Source: Oscillospiraceae bacterium Marseille-Q3528 (GTDB taxonomy: Bacteria; Bacillota; Clostridia; Lachnospirales; Lachnospiraceae). Taken from it: DNA of 64,000 bases. The notes below the pieces were generated by a model that did no database searches, was not told the origin of the DNA, and saw only the letters and a program-made list of their open reading frames with translations. The stretch covers positions 25,721-89,720 of the forward strand of contig JAGTTR010000020.1 of assembly GCA_018223385.1 (NCBI GenBank). Reading direction: 5' to 3'. Shown one piece after another: positions 27,400-36,074 of this stretch (the first letter of the stretch is position 1; every line of letters starts with the position of its first letter). A program made the position numbers and the translations under genes.

Positions 27400-29142
27400 A
27401 TGAGAAAAACAAAAATCGTATGTACACTGGGACCTGCAAGTGAGAGCGAGGAGATGATCCGTCAGCTGATGCTGGAGGGCATGAACGTTGCCCGCTTTAA
27501 TTTTTCCCACGGCGATCATGAAGAGCAGCTGCGAAGGCTGCAGATCGTGAAAAAGGTGCGGGAAGAGCTGAATCTCCCGGTGGCAGCCATGCTGGATACC
27601 AAGGGGCCGGAGATCCGTCTGCGGAACTTCAAGGATCACAAGAAGGTGCTGCTGAAAGAGGGCCAGACGTTTACGCTGACCACAGATGAGATCGAGGGAG
27701 ACGAAACAAAAGTTTCCATTTCCTATAAAGAACTGGTGCACGATATCCAGCCGGGCGGCCGGGTGCTGATCGATGACGGACTGGTGGAGCTGACAGTGCT
27801 GAGCGTTACCGATACAGACATTGTATGCCGGGTGCTCAACGAGGGTACAGTGTCTGATCACAAGGGTGTGAATGTGCCGGGAACGGAGCTTTCCATGCCG
27901 TTCATCAGTGAACAGGACTACAGCGATATCTGCTTTGGTATCGAACAGGGCTTTGATTTTATCGCTGCATCCTTCGTGCGTAATGCAGAGGATGTACTGG
28001 AGATCCGCCGGATCTTCCAGGAGAAAGGCTGCAATTCCATCAACATCATTTCCAAGATCGAGAATATGCAGGGCGTGAAAAATATTGATGAGATCATCCG
28101 GGTATCGGATGGTATCATGGTGGCCAGAGGTGATATGGGTGTGGAGGTACCGCTGGAGGATGTGCCGATCATCCAGAAGATGATCATTCATAAAGTATAC
28201 AATGCGGGCAAGCAGGTTATCACGGCAACCCAGATGCTGGATTCCATGATCCGCAATCCCCGTCCGACCCGAGCAGAGGCCGCTGACGTGGCCAATGCCA
28301 TTTACGACGGCACCAGTGCCATCATGCTGTCCGGCGAGACCGCTGCGGGCGAGTACCCCATTGAGGCTGTCCGCACCATGGTGAAGATAGCTGAGCGCAC
28401 GGAGGAAGATATTGATTATACCGATATTTTGAGAAAACGGGTCATCCCGGATAATCCGGATGTGACCAACGCCATTTCCCACGCCACATGTACCACTGCC
28501 AGTGACCTGAAGGCTGCTGCGATCATTACTGTGAGCAAGAGCGGCAAGACAGCAAGGATGCTGTCCAAATACCGCCCGGCATGCCCCATCGTGGGCTGTA
28601 CGCCTTATGAAAATGTATGCCGACAGATGAATCTTTCCTGGGGGGTTTATCCGTTCCTGGTACCGGAGAAGACGACCACAGACGAGCTGTTTGAGTGTGC
28701 GGTAGAGGCAGCAGAGAAGGGCGGCATTGTAAAAGCTGGGGAGCTGACGGTCATCACTGCCGGTATTCCGCTGGGCATTTCCGGCACCACCAATATGATC
28801 AAGGTGCATGTGGTGGGCCACATTCTGGTGACCGGCAAGGGCCTGTCCCACAAGAAAGCATGCGCAGGCCTGTGTGTATGCGAGACGGCAGAGGAGCTGG
28901 CCGCACATTATAAGACAGGAGATATCATCGTGGTTCCGGCCACCAACAACTGCATGCTTCCGCAGATCCGTACCTGTTCCGGCCTGATCGTGGAGGAGGG
29001 AGGCATCAACTCCCACGCAGCCATTGTGGGCCTGAGCCTGGACATTCCTGTCATCCTGGAAGCAAAGCATGCAACAAAGATTCTGAAATCCGGCGCGATC
29101 GTGACGATCGACGGCGAGAAGGGAATTGTCAGCTGCAACTAG
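27400..29142 (+). CDS. pyk: Pyruvate kinase with extra C-terminal domain
   Basis: Pyruvate kinase converts phosphoenolpyruvate and ADP to pyruvate and ATP, the last step of glycolysis. This 580-residue form has the normal catalytic core (TLGPASES near the start, LDTKGPEIRL, SKIENMQGVKNIDEII, MVARGDMGVEVP, TATQMLDSMIRNPRPTRAE, SGETAAGEYP) and an allosteric C-domain. Beyond it is an extra PEP-utiliser-like domain of about 85 residues, with IIVVPATNNCMLP and EEGGINSHAAIVGL. That extra domain is usual in Bacillus/Clostridium-type enzymes. The ribosome site is AAAGGAGCAG. Confidence 0.97.
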   Translation: MRKTKIVCTLGPASESEEMIRQLMLEGMNVARFNFSHGDHEEQLRRLQIVKKVREELNLPVAAMLDTKGPEIRLRNFKDHKKVLLKEGQTFTLTTDEIEGDETKVSISYKELVHDIQPGGRVLIDDGLVELTVLSVTDTDIVCRVLNEGTVSDHKGVNVPGTELSMPFISEQDYSDICFGIEQGFDFIAASFVRNAEDVLEIRRIFQEKGCNSINIISKIENMQGVKNIDEIIRVSDGIMVARGDMGVEVPLEDVPIIQKMIIHKVYNAGKQVITATQMLDSMIRNPRPTRAEAADVANAIYDGTSAIMLSGETAAGEYPIEAVRTMVKIAERTEEDIDYTDILRKRVIPDNPDVTNAISHATCTTASDLKAAAIITVSKSGKTARMLSKYRPACPIVGCTPYENVCRQMNLSWGVYPFLVPEKTTTDELFECAVEAAEKGGIVKAGELTVITAGIPLGISGTTNMIKVHVVGHILVTGKGLSHKKACAGLCVCETAEELAAHYKTGDIIVVPATNNCMLPQIRTCSGLIVEEGGINSHAAIVGLSLDIPVILEAKHATKILKSGAIVTIDGEKGIVSCN

Positions 29143-29202
29143 CAGTTTGCAATAGATAAGCAGCTGCCTGTTTTTCGGGCAGATAAAAAGAGGAGGAGCA
29201 TC

Positions 29203-29916
29203 ATGGAATTGTTATCCATCGAGAAGGAACTGAAAGAAAATGCATACCCGGGAAGAGGAATCATCATCGGGCGTTCGAAAGACGGAACGAAGGCAGTCAC
29301 TGCCTACTTCATCATGGGAAGAAGCGAGAACAGCCGCAACCGTGTATTTGTGGAAGACGGAGACGGCATCCGCACCCAGGCATTTGACCCATCCAAGCTT
29401 ACCGATCCCAGTCTGATCATTTACGCACCTGTGCGTGTGTTGGGCAACAAGACGATCGTCACCAACGGAGACCAGACAGATACGATCTATGAGCTGATGG
29501 ATCGTCAGCATACCTTTGAGCAGGCTCTTCGGACGAGAGAGTTCGAGCCGGATGCTCCCAACTATACCCCCCGTATTTCCGGTATCCTGCATATCGAGAA
29601 CGGAACCTACAATTTTGCCATGTCTATTCTGAAGAGCGACAACGGTAATCCGGCATCCTGTAACCGCTACACTTTTGCCTACAACAACTGTCCTGCAGGC
29701 GAGGGCCGTTTCATCCATACCTACCGCTGTGACGGCAACCCGCTGCCCAGCTTTGAGGGTGAGCCGAAGCGGATCGCTATTCCCGATGACTGTGATGCCT
29801 TTGCAGACCTGCTCTGGGAGAGCTTAAATGCAGACAACAAGGTGTCCCTGTTTGTGCGGTACATTGACATTGCCACCGGCGCGGTACAGTCGAAGATCAT
29901 CAACAAGAATAAATAG
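29203..29916 (+). CDS. purO: IMP cyclohydrolase, PurO type
   Basis: This 237-residue protein matches the archaeal-type IMP cyclohydrolase family, which closes FAICAR to IMP, the last step of purine synthesis. Family segments are YPGRGIIIGRSKDGTKAVTAYFIMGRSENSRNRVF, APVRVLGNKTIVTNGDQTD and the C-terminal SLFVRYIDIATG. It stands just before a stand-alone AICAR formyltransferase (14 bp gap), so the two together replace bifunctional PurH. The ribosome site is AGAGGAGGAGC. Function is inferred from family plus context. Confidence 0.85.
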   Translation: MELLSIEKELKENAYPGRGIIIGRSKDGTKAVTAYFIMGRSENSRNRVFVEDGDGIRTQAFDPSKLTDPSLIIYAPVRVLGNKTIVTNGDQTDTIYELMDRQHTFEQALRTREFEPDAPNYTPRISGILHIENGTYNFAMSILKSDNGNPASCNRYTFAYNNCPAGEGRFIHTYRCDGNPLPSFEGEPKRIAIPDDCDAFADLLWESLNADNKVSLFVRYIDIATGAVQSKIINKNK

Positions 29917-29930
29917 GAGGAGTATGCAAG

Positions 29931-31106
29931 ATGAAGGAACTGGAATTAAAATACGGATGTAACCCAAACCAGAAGCCGTCCCGGATTTTTATGGAAGACG
30001 GGGAACTCCCTATTCAGGTGCTTTGCGGAAAACCGGGATATATTAACTTCCTGGACGCTTTCAACGGCTGGCAGCTGGTCAAGGAATTAAAGGAGGCCAC
30101 CGGTCTTCCGGCAGCAACCTCCTTCAAACATGTTTCCCCGGCAGGGGCAGCAGTAGGCCTGCCCTTAAGTCCGGTGGAGGCGAAGATTTACTGGGTGGAT
30201 GATCTGGGAGAGCTTTCGCCCCTGGCAAGTGCCTATGCCAGAGCCAGAGGTGCAGACCGCATGTCCTCCTTCGGAGATTTCATTTCTCTGTCGGATGTCT
30301 GTGACGTGTCCACCGCGAAGCTGATCAAGAGAGAGGTGTCCGACGGTGTCATCGCACCGGGCTATGAGCCGGAGGCGCTGGAGATCTTAAAGGGTAAGAA
30401 AAAAGGCAATTATAATATCATCCAGATCGATCCGAACTACGTACCGGCACCGCTGGAACGCAAGCAGGTATATGGCATCACCTTTGAACAGGGCAGAAAC
30501 GAACTGCATATCGGCAAGGATTTCTTTGATAATATCGTGACGGAGAATAAGGATTTGCCAGATGCAGCCAAGATTGACCTGACCATTGCCATGATCACGC
30601 TGAAATATACACAGTCCAACTCTGTCTGCTATGTAAAGGATGGACAGGCCATCGGTATCGGGGCAGGGCAGCAGTCCCGGATCCACTGTACCCGTCTTGC
30701 CGGCAGCAAGGCAGACAACTGGTTCCTGCGGCAGTCTCCTCAGGTGCTGAACCTGCAGTTTGCAGATAAGATTGGCAGGGCAGACCGGGACAACGCCATC
30801 GACCTGTACATCGGAGAGGACTATATGGATGTGCTGGCAGAGGGTGCATGGCAGAAGATTTTCAAAGAGAAGCCGCCGGTATTTACCCGGGAGGAGAAGC
30901 GGGCATGGCTGGATCAGATGCAAAACGTGGCGCTGGGTTCCGATGCATTCTTCCCCTTCGGCGACAATATCGAGCGTGCACACAAGAGCGGCGTGAAATA
31001 TGTGGCACAGCCGGGCGGCTCCATCCGTGACGACAATGTCATTGAGACCTGCAACAAATACGGTATGGTCATGAGCTTTACCGGCATCCGTCTCTTCCAT
31101 CACTAA
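29931..31106 (+). CDS. Stand-alone AICAR formyltransferase (PurH transferase part)
   Basis: This 391-residue enzyme transfers a formyl group from 10-formyl-THF to AICAR, giving FAICAR. It corresponds to the AICARFT domain of PurH without the cyclohydrolase domain. Key blocks are LKYGCNPNQKPSRIF, TSFKHVSPAGAAVGLPL (the active-site KHxSPAG), SNSVCYVKDGQAIGIGAGQQSRIHCTRLAGSKAD and DAFFPFGDNIERAHKSGVKYVAQPGGSIRDD. It is co-transcribed with the PurO-type gene upstream. The ribosome site AGGAGGAGTATGCAAG overlaps the intergenic space. Confidence 0.92.
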   Translation: MKELELKYGCNPNQKPSRIFMEDGELPIQVLCGKPGYINFLDAFNGWQLVKELKEATGLPAATSFKHVSPAGAAVGLPLSPVEAKIYWVDDLGELSPLASAYARARGADRMSSFGDFISLSDVCDVSTAKLIKREVSDGVIAPGYEPEALEILKGKKKGNYNIIQIDPNYVPAPLERKQVYGITFEQGRNELHIGKDFFDNIVTENKDLPDAAKIDLTIAMITLKYTQSNSVCYVKDGQAIGIGAGQQSRIHCTRLAGSKADNWFLRQSPQVLNLQFADKIGRADRDNAIDLYIGEDYMDVLAEGAWQKIFKEKPPVFTREEKRAWLDQMQNVALGSDAFFPFGDNIERAHKSGVKYVAQPGGSIRDDNVIETCNKYGMVMSFTGIRLFHH

Positions 31107-31132
31107 AATAAGGGAAGCCAGGAGGAGAGAAC

Positions 31133-31651
31133 ATGGACGCAGAGGAAAGACGCGGACAGATCATTACGCTTCTGAAGGACAGCAGCAAGCCGATTTCCGG
31201 TACGGAGCTGGCAAAAAGGCTGTCTGTGAGCAGGCAGGTGATCGTGCAGGACATTGCCCTGCTTCGGGCAGGTAACAAGAATATCCTTTCCACCAACAAG
31301 GGGTATCTGCTGTATGACGATCATGCGCCGGAGAAAACTTACCGGAGAACGGTGCGGGTGCGGCACACCAACGACCAGATCCTGGACGAGCTGTATACCA
31401 TCGTGGATTACGGCGGCCGCGTGCGGGATGTGGTGGTAGAGCATGATATTTACGGGCAGATCACGGTAGATCTGATCATCAACAACCGGCAGGATGCGGA
31501 TGAGTTCGTCCGCCGTCTGCAGGCCAATCAGACCCGCCCGCTGAATGAACTGACCTACGGCTATCATTACCATACCATTGAGGCCGAAAAGGAAGCGTAT
31601 CTGGATCGGATCGAAGAAAAATTAAATGAAAAAGGGTACTTGATAAAATAG
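31133..31651 (+). CDS. niaR: NiaR-type niacin/NAD transcriptional repressor
   Basis: This 172-residue regulator has an N-terminal winged HTH (RRGQIITLLKDSSKPISGTELAKRLSVSRQVIVQDIALLR) and a C-terminal 3H domain, named for conserved His residues (VRHTNDQI, VVEHDIYGQI, YHYHTIEAE). NiaR proteins use nicotinic acid as co-repressor and control NAD synthesis and niacin uptake genes in Firmicutes. The gene lies after the purine pair and before a transporter with its own promoter. The ribosome site is AGGAGGAGAGAAC. Confidence 0.9.
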   Translation: MDAEERRGQIITLLKDSSKPISGTELAKRLSVSRQVIVQDIALLRAGNKNILSTNKGYLLYDDHAPEKTYRRTVRVRHTNDQILDELYTIVDYGGRVRDVVVEHDIYGQITVDLIINNRQDADEFVRRLQANQTRPLNELTYGYHYHTIEAEKEAYLDRIEEKLNEKGYLIK

Positions 31652-31720
31652 ATCATTTGTGGTATCTTCTTTCTAGTGACAAGACAGTGAGCTATACAGC
31701 TGATAATCACGGTTGTATAG
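31640..31720 (+). promoter_or_regulatory. Promoter and operator-like repeats before the EIIC_2-type transporter
   Basis: TTGATA (31640-31645), a 17-bp spacer and TATCTT (31663-31668) form a promoter-like pair overlapping the niaR stop. Directly downstream are TGACAAGACA (about 31677-31686) and an inverted repeat CTATACA (31692-31698)/TGTATAG (31714-31720). Placement just after a -10 suits a repressor site. NiaR binding is inferred from context. Confidence 0.45.
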
Positions 31721-31750
31721 TCCACTTTTGTAAAAAGGAGATATCAGGTT

Positions 31751-32821
31751 ATGGAAAAAGTAAAGAAAGCGTTGAATCACGTATTTATCGACGGTTTGAG
31801 CGGCATGGCGCTGGGATTGTTCGCCACACTGATCATCGGAACGATCATTCAGCAGATCGGCAACCTCATCGGTGGCACGGTGGGAGACACCCTTTATCTG
31901 TTTGGAAAGGCGGCGTCTGTTATGACAAGTGCGGGCATCGGCATCGGTGTGGCCTACAAGTTCAAAGAGCCGGTGTATGTGACATTGTCAGCTGCCACGG
32001 CAGGAATGGTCGGCGGCTATGCTTCCAAGATTCTGGCAGGCACCCTCATCGGAGAGGGCGGTGTGGTCGTACTGGCAGGTCCGGGAGAGCCGCTGGGAGC
32101 CTTTATTGCAGCAATTGTCGGTATTGAACTGGGTCACCTGGTGGCGGGCAAGACGAAGATCGACCTGCTGGTGACACCGTTTGTTACCATTGTCACCGGT
32201 TCTGCCGTGGGCCTTCTGGTGGGGCCGCCCATCACCCGGTTTATGACCGGGCTTGGCGCCATCATCAACTGGGGTACTGAGCAGCAGCCCTTCCTTATGG
32301 GTATTGTAGTATCGGTACTCATGGGCATGATCCTGACGCTGCCCATCAGCTCTGCAGCGCTGGGCATCATCCTGAACCTGTCCGGTCTGGCAGCCGGCGC
32401 TGCAGTGGTGGGCTGCTGCTGCAACATGGTTGGTTTTGCGGTGGCCAGCTATCGGGAAAATAAGATCGGTGGTCTGCTGGCTCAGGGCGTGGGAACGTCC
32501 ATGCTCCAGGTGCCCAACATTGTGCGAAAACCGGTGATCTGGCTGCCTGCTATTATTTCCAGTGCGATTCTGGGACCGGTGAGTACCCTGGTGTTCCATA
32601 TGACCAGCAATGCCACGGGTTCCGGTATGGGAACAGCAGGTCTGGTGGGACAGATCATGACCTATCAGGTAATGACAGAGACACTGCCGGCGGTTGTCGT
32701 GCTGGCAGAAATCGCTCTCATGCATTTCCTTCTGCCGGCTGCTATTTCTCTTGCTGTTTCTGAGGTGATGAGAAAGAAAGCCTGGATCAAGTTCGGGGAT
32801 ATGAAGCTGGATGTAGCATAG
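31751..32821 (+). CDS. PTS EIIC_2-type membrane transporter
   Basis: This 356-residue polytopic membrane protein has about 8-10 helices, rich in Gly/Ala. It resembles the PTS_EIIC_2 group of EIIC-like permeases: FIDGLSGMALGLFATLIIGTIIQQIG, GIGVAYKFKEPVYVTLSAATAGM, LVTPFVTIVTGSAVGLLVGPPI and the Cys cluster VVGCCCNMVGFAVASYRENKIGG. No EIIA/EIIB domain or gene is nearby, so phosphotransfer is doubtful. Position after niaR, with a separate promoter and operator-like repeats, suggests uptake of niacin or a related compound. That is inference only; a sugar or sugar-acid substrate is the default annotation. Confidence 0.75.
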   Translation: MEKVKKALNHVFIDGLSGMALGLFATLIIGTIIQQIGNLIGGTVGDTLYLFGKAASVMTSAGIGIGVAYKFKEPVYVTLSAATAGMVGGYASKILAGTLIGEGGVVVLAGPGEPLGAFIAAIVGIELGHLVAGKTKIDLLVTPFVTIVTGSAVGLLVGPPITRFMTGLGAIINWGTEQQPFLMGIVVSVLMGMILTLPISSAALGIILNLSGLAAGAAVVGCCCNMVGFAVASYRENKIGGLLAQGVGTSMLQVPNIVRKPVIWLPAIISSAILGPVSTLVFHMTSNATGSGMGTAGLVGQIMTYQVMTETLPAVVVLAEIALMHFLLPAAISLAVSEVMRKKAWIKFGDMKLDVA

Positions 32822-32834
32822 ACAGATAGACAGA

Positions 32835-32875
32835 AACGGAGGCCTGTATCAGGAAAATACAGACCTCCGTTTTTT
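32835..32875 (+). terminator. Terminator after the EIIC_2-type transporter
   Basis: AACGGAGG...CTGTAT (32835-32849) pairs with ATACAG...CCTCCGTT (32857-32871), followed by a T-run. It also lies just past the stop of the convergent permease gene. Confidence 0.88.
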
Positions 32876-32893
32876 ATGGTTATGTGCCGGGTT

Positions 32894-33694
32894 TTATTCC
32901 AGGTTCAGGTGTTTGCTGATGAGCCAGGTGCAGCCGAAGAAGTACAGGCCGCCAAGTACCAGATCCTGGATCAGCTCCACCAGAAAACTGGTGTGCAGGA
33001 ACTGGCCGCGCAGTACCGTGGTCAGTGCGCCGTTGTTGCTGGGCAGATAGTCCATGGCGCCCATGATGCTTGTGGCCGCCAGGGACAGCACGCTGGTCAG
33101 GATGACATAGGCGATGAAAGCGGCCAGCACCCGGTGCTTGTTGAACCGCTGTCCCACACAGATGCAGAAGAACGCAGCCAGCCCTCTGCGCAGCAGCTGT
33201 ACCGCAAAGGTGACGATAAAGATCACGATCAGGCTACCCTGGTTGACCCGCAGATCTGTTGCCAGGGAAGTGGTGAACACGCTGACATAATAGGGGATAT
33301 CCCGGACAAAGGTGGCATCCACCGTGGACAGGATGAACATGCACAGCAGGATAATGGCGCCGTCGATGACCTGCCAGAAAAACAGGCCGGTCAGCTTGGA
33401 AGCCACCAGCTGCCAGGGCTTCACCGGCAGCGTATGCATCAGGTATCCCTCATCCGTAAACAGATTTTTATAAAACCAGTAAATGAAATAGAAGGAGCTG
33501 ATGACGCCAACGACAATGACCATCATAACGTAAAAGATGACAAGCAGGGCGAAGATTTCATCCGGCATCTGCATCAGAAAATCCGACCCTAGCGTGATCC
33601 GCCCGAGAATGGTGAAGATCAGCAGCGCAATGTGCAGCGGCACCAGCAGCCTGGCGGAATTTTTCAGATCAAAAGCAATCAAATTGGTCAGCAT
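32894..33694 (-). CDS. ABC permease of the YtrA-controlled operon
   Basis: This 266-residue integral membrane protein has six to seven predicted helices, with hydrophobic spans near 15-35, 45-75, 105-125, 155-175, 185-215 and 235-255. The polar loop GYLMHTLPVKPWQLVASKL after helix 2 is typical of permeases in small GntR-ABC operons. It overlaps the ATPase gene by 7 bp. It would form an exporter with the upstream ATPase. The substrate is unknown; related systems respond to cell-wall antibiotics. Confidence 0.82.
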   Translation of the reverse strand: MLTNLIAFDLKNSARLLVPLHIALLIFTILGRITLGSDFLMQMPDEIFALLVIFYVMMVIVVGVISSFYFIYWFYKNLFTDEGYLMHTLPVKPWQLVASKLTGLFFWQVIDGAIILLCMFILSTVDATFVRDIPYYVSVFTTSLATDLRVNQGSLIVIFIVTFAVQLLRRGLAAFFCICVGQRFNKHRVLAAFIAYVILTSVLSLAATSIMGAMDYLPSNNGALTTVLRGQFLHTSFLVELIQDLVLGGLYFFGCTWLISKHLNLE

Positions 33695-34386
33695 CGGAAC
33701 ACCTCCCTGAATAAAGCATCGACAGATTTCCCCTCCGAAGCACGCACCTCTTCCACGGTGGTGTGCATGCGGACTTCGCCGTTCTGGAGGAAGATCACCT
33801 CGTCCAGGATGTTCTCAATGTCCGAGATCAGATGGGTGGCAATGAGAACGGAGGCGTTGGGATTGTAGTTGGTAAGGATCGTGCGCAGGATATAATCCCG
33901 GGCCGCCGGGTCTACGCCGCCAATGGGCTCATCCAGAACGTACAGCTTTGCATCCCGGCTCATGACCAGAATGAGCTGTACCTTTTCCTTGGTGCCCTTG
34001 GACATGGTTTTCAGCCGGTCATTTACAGAAATGTGCAGCGCTTCCAGCATTTCCAGAGCGCGTTTGCGGTTGAAATTCCGGTAAAAAGAAGAAAAGAAAT
34101 CCAACAGATCCTTTACCTTCATCCAGCTGTTCAGATAAGTCCGCTCCGGCAGATAGGCAACTTCCGCCTTGGTCTGTACGCCCGGGGCGATGCCCTCGAT
34201 GAGCACTTCCCCTTCTGTGGGCACCAGAAGGCCGTTGATCAGCTTGATCAGTGTGGATTTGCCGCTTCCGTTGGGCCCCAGAAGGCCGATGATGCGGCCG
34301 GATGAAATGGTCAGATTCACGTCTGTCAGCGCATACTTGGAATCGTATCGTTTGCACAGATTCCGGCATGTCAGCAGTTCACTCAT
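33688..34386 (-). CDS. ABC transporter ATPase
   Basis: This 232-residue ABC ATPase starts at 34386 after CGAGGAGGGAACCTT and overlaps the GntR stop (ATGA). Motifs are Walker A GPNGSGKST, the signature region MSKGTKEK (degenerate relative to LSGGQ but usual in this subgroup), Walker B LYVLDEPIGGVDP and switch His IATHLIS. It pairs with the downstream permease. Confidence 0.9.
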   Translation of the reverse strand: MSELLTCRNLCKRYDSKYALTDVNLTISSGRIIGLLGPNGSGKSTLIKLINGLLVPTEGEVLIEGIAPGVQTKAEVAYLPERTYLNSWMKVKDLLDFFSSFYRNFNRKRALEMLEALHISVNDRLKTMSKGTKEKVQLILVMSRDAKLYVLDEPIGGVDPAARDYILRTILTNYNPNASVLIATHLISDIENILDEVIFLQNGEVRMHTTVEEVRASEGKSVDALFREVFRC

Positions 34387-34754
34387 AAGGTTCCCTCCTC
34401 GATGATTTTCTGGGCCAGTGCCAGCGCCTGCTCCCTCTCGTAGCCAAGGCGGCGGATATTGGAAAGATAGCTCTGGGTGCATTCCCGGGCCAGTTCCTCC
34501 CGCACTCGGGAGATGCGTTCCTGATCCTCGGTAATGTACCGTCCGTTCGTCCGTTGGGTGTACACAAGCCCGCTTCGCTCCAGTTCTGTAAAAGCTTTCT
34601 GCATGGTATTGGGATTCACGGCAGCGTCCGCCGCCAGCTCCCGCACAGAGGGGAGCTTGTCCCCGGCATGATATACGCCGGATACGATATCCATCTGGAT
34701 CCGCTCCACGAGCTGAAGATAGATGGGTCTGTTGTTATCCAGGTTCCATGGCAT
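34383..34754 (-). CDS. GntR-family repressor, YtrA type
   Basis: This regulator of about 123 residues has a GntR winged helix (PIYLQLVERIQMDIVSGVYHAGDKLPSVRELAADAAVNPNTMQKAFTELERSGLVYT) and a short C-terminal dimerisation tail. That makes it YtrA subfamily, whose members repress their own operon together with ABC genes. The ATG at 34754 gives about 11 nt to AAGGAAG; a GTG at 34766 in frame is too close to that site. The order regulator-ATPase-permease with overlaps indicates one operon. Confidence 0.88.
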   Translation of the reverse strand: MPWNLDNNRPIYLQLVERIQMDIVSGVYHAGDKLPSVRELAADAAVNPNTMQKAFTELERSGLVYTQRTNGRYITEDQERISRVREELARECTQSYLSNIRRLGYEREQALALAQKIIEEGTL

Positions 34755-34774
34755 ACAGGCATCCACTTCCTTTC

Positions 34775-34802
34775 TGTATTGCTGTACTAGTCTATTAATA
34801 CA
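34775..34802 (-). promoter_or_regulatory. Candidate YtrA-type operator
   Basis: TGTATT (34775-34780) and AATACA (34797-34802) form an inverted repeat around GTACTAG, directly upstream of the GntR gene. Its place suits autoregulation. Confidence 0.4.
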
Positions 34803-34976
34803 ATAACAAAACCTGTAAAATTTGTCAACTAAATTATTTATTTTTATTCGCAGTGTTGACTCTGTGCTGTGGATTAGCGGTCAATCAGATATGCACCTGC
34901 AATGACTACGACGACAGCAGGAGGACAAATATTTATCCGAGCGATGTGCAGGAGATCATACGCCTGCTATGATGCT

Positions 34977-35876
34977 TTACTGTCCACTGCAGATTTTATC
35001 AAGTAATTCCGAATCAAATTTCCCTTCCCGCAGCATGGCGATCTCATACTGATAGGGCGGGTATTTTTTCTTGTCCTCCCCCGGCGCGGCCACGTAGGGT
35101 GTCTCCAGAATTTTCGGGATCGCCGCAAAATCGGGATGGTGGGCGATGGCGTTCAGCGTGTCAAAACCGATCTGGCCGAAGCCGATGTTTTCGTGGCGGT
35201 CTTTTCCGGCGCCCCGCCCGTTTTTGCTGTCATTGAGATGGAAAACTGCGATCTGGTCTTTACCCAGAATGCGGTCAAACTGGTCGATCACCCCGTCGAA
35301 ATCTTGCACGATGTCATAACCGGCATCGTGGACGTGGCAGGTGTCAAAGCAGACCCGCAGCTTGTCGTTGCAGACAACGCCGTCGTAGATGGCAGCCAGT
35401 TCCTCAAAGCTGCGGCCCAGCTCGGAGCCTTTTCCGGCCATGGTTTCCAGCGCCACACAGACAGGTGTCTCCGGGGTCAGCACCTCGTTGAGTCCTTTGA
35501 CGATCTGCGCGATGCCGGCCTCCACACCGGCGCCCACGTGAGATCCGGGATGCAGCACCAGCACCGGGCTTCCCATAGCTGCCGTCCGGGTCAGCTCCAG
35601 CGCCAGAAATTCCACCGCAAGCTCAAAGGTGCGGGGTGTGGTGGTGTTGGCCAGATTGATGATGTAGGGCGCGTGGACAACGAACGTTTCAATGTCGTGT
35701 TCCTTCATATATGCCTGCCCGGCGGGAATGTTCAGCTCCGGGATTTCCTTCCGGCGCGTGTTCTGGGGCGCACCGGTATATACCATAAACGTATTCGCAC
35801 CATAAGATACGGCTTCCTTTACGGAATTCAAAAACATATCCTTGCCGCTCATACTCACATGAGAACCAATGATCAT
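34977..35876 (-). CDS. nfo: Endonuclease IV (AP endonuclease)
   Basis: This zinc-dependent apurinic/apyrimidinic endonuclease acts in base-excision repair and has 299 residues. It has the TIM-barrel family blocks [11 protein letters not shown] at the start, [51 protein letters not shown] and [22 protein letters not shown]. The His/Glu/Asp metal ligands HAPY, HPG, ETM, DTCH and HLND/DRHE are all present. It is divergent from argS, with a palindromic element between. The ribosome site is CGGAGGATTTTTCCT. Confidence 0.95.
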   Translation of the reverse strand: MIIGSHVSMSGKDMFLNSVKEAVSYGANTFMVYTGAPQNTRRKEIPELNIPAGQAYMKEHDIETFVVHAPYIINLANTTTPRTFELAVEFLALELTRTAAMGSPVLVLHPGSHVGAGVEAGIAQIVKGLNEVLTPETPVCVALETMAGKGSELGRSFEELAAIYDGVVCNDKLRVCFDTCHVHDAGYDIVQDFDGVIDQFDRILGKDQIAVFHLNDSKNGRGAGKDRHENIGFGQIGFDTLNAIAHHPDFAAIPKILETPYVAAPGEDKKKYPPYQYEIAMLREGKFDSELLDKICSGQ

Positions 35877-35973
35877 AGGAAAAATCCTCCGTTTTTTATT
35901 TCATTATAGGGATAAAAGATCAATTTTTCAATTCCTCTTTCCCAAACTGTTTCAGGATGTTATAATAAACTTT

Positions 35974-36044
35974 ACAGTTCACTCCATGAATAGACGAATG
36001 GCGCGCCTCGTTATGAGCAAAAGGGAGCTGCGCTCGTGAACTGT
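35974..36044. repeat. Palindromic dispersed element, copy B (short form)
   Basis: ACAGTTCAC (35974-35982) pairs with GTGAACTGT (36036-36044); the flanking TT/AA extends the pair to 11 bp. The interior, GACGAATGGCGCGCC and TTATGAGCAAAAGG-GAGCTGCG, uses the same words as copies A, C and D, but the hairpin block is deleted. It lies right after a TATAAT at about 35959, so it falls in the argS leader. Confidence 0.75.
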
Positions 36045-36074
36045 AACGAATACCATAAGGAGCGAATCAGATAA

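Noticed and set aside
27394..29070. 558-codon minus-strand frame opposite pyk
   Set aside because: His/Gln-rich antisense artefact of a GC-rich coding strand; pyk on the plus strand is unambiguous.
34800..34976. Small gene between the GntR operon and nfo (AGGAGGACAAATATTTATCC)
   Set aside because: A good ribosome-site-like word is present, but no ATG-started frame of useful length follows it.
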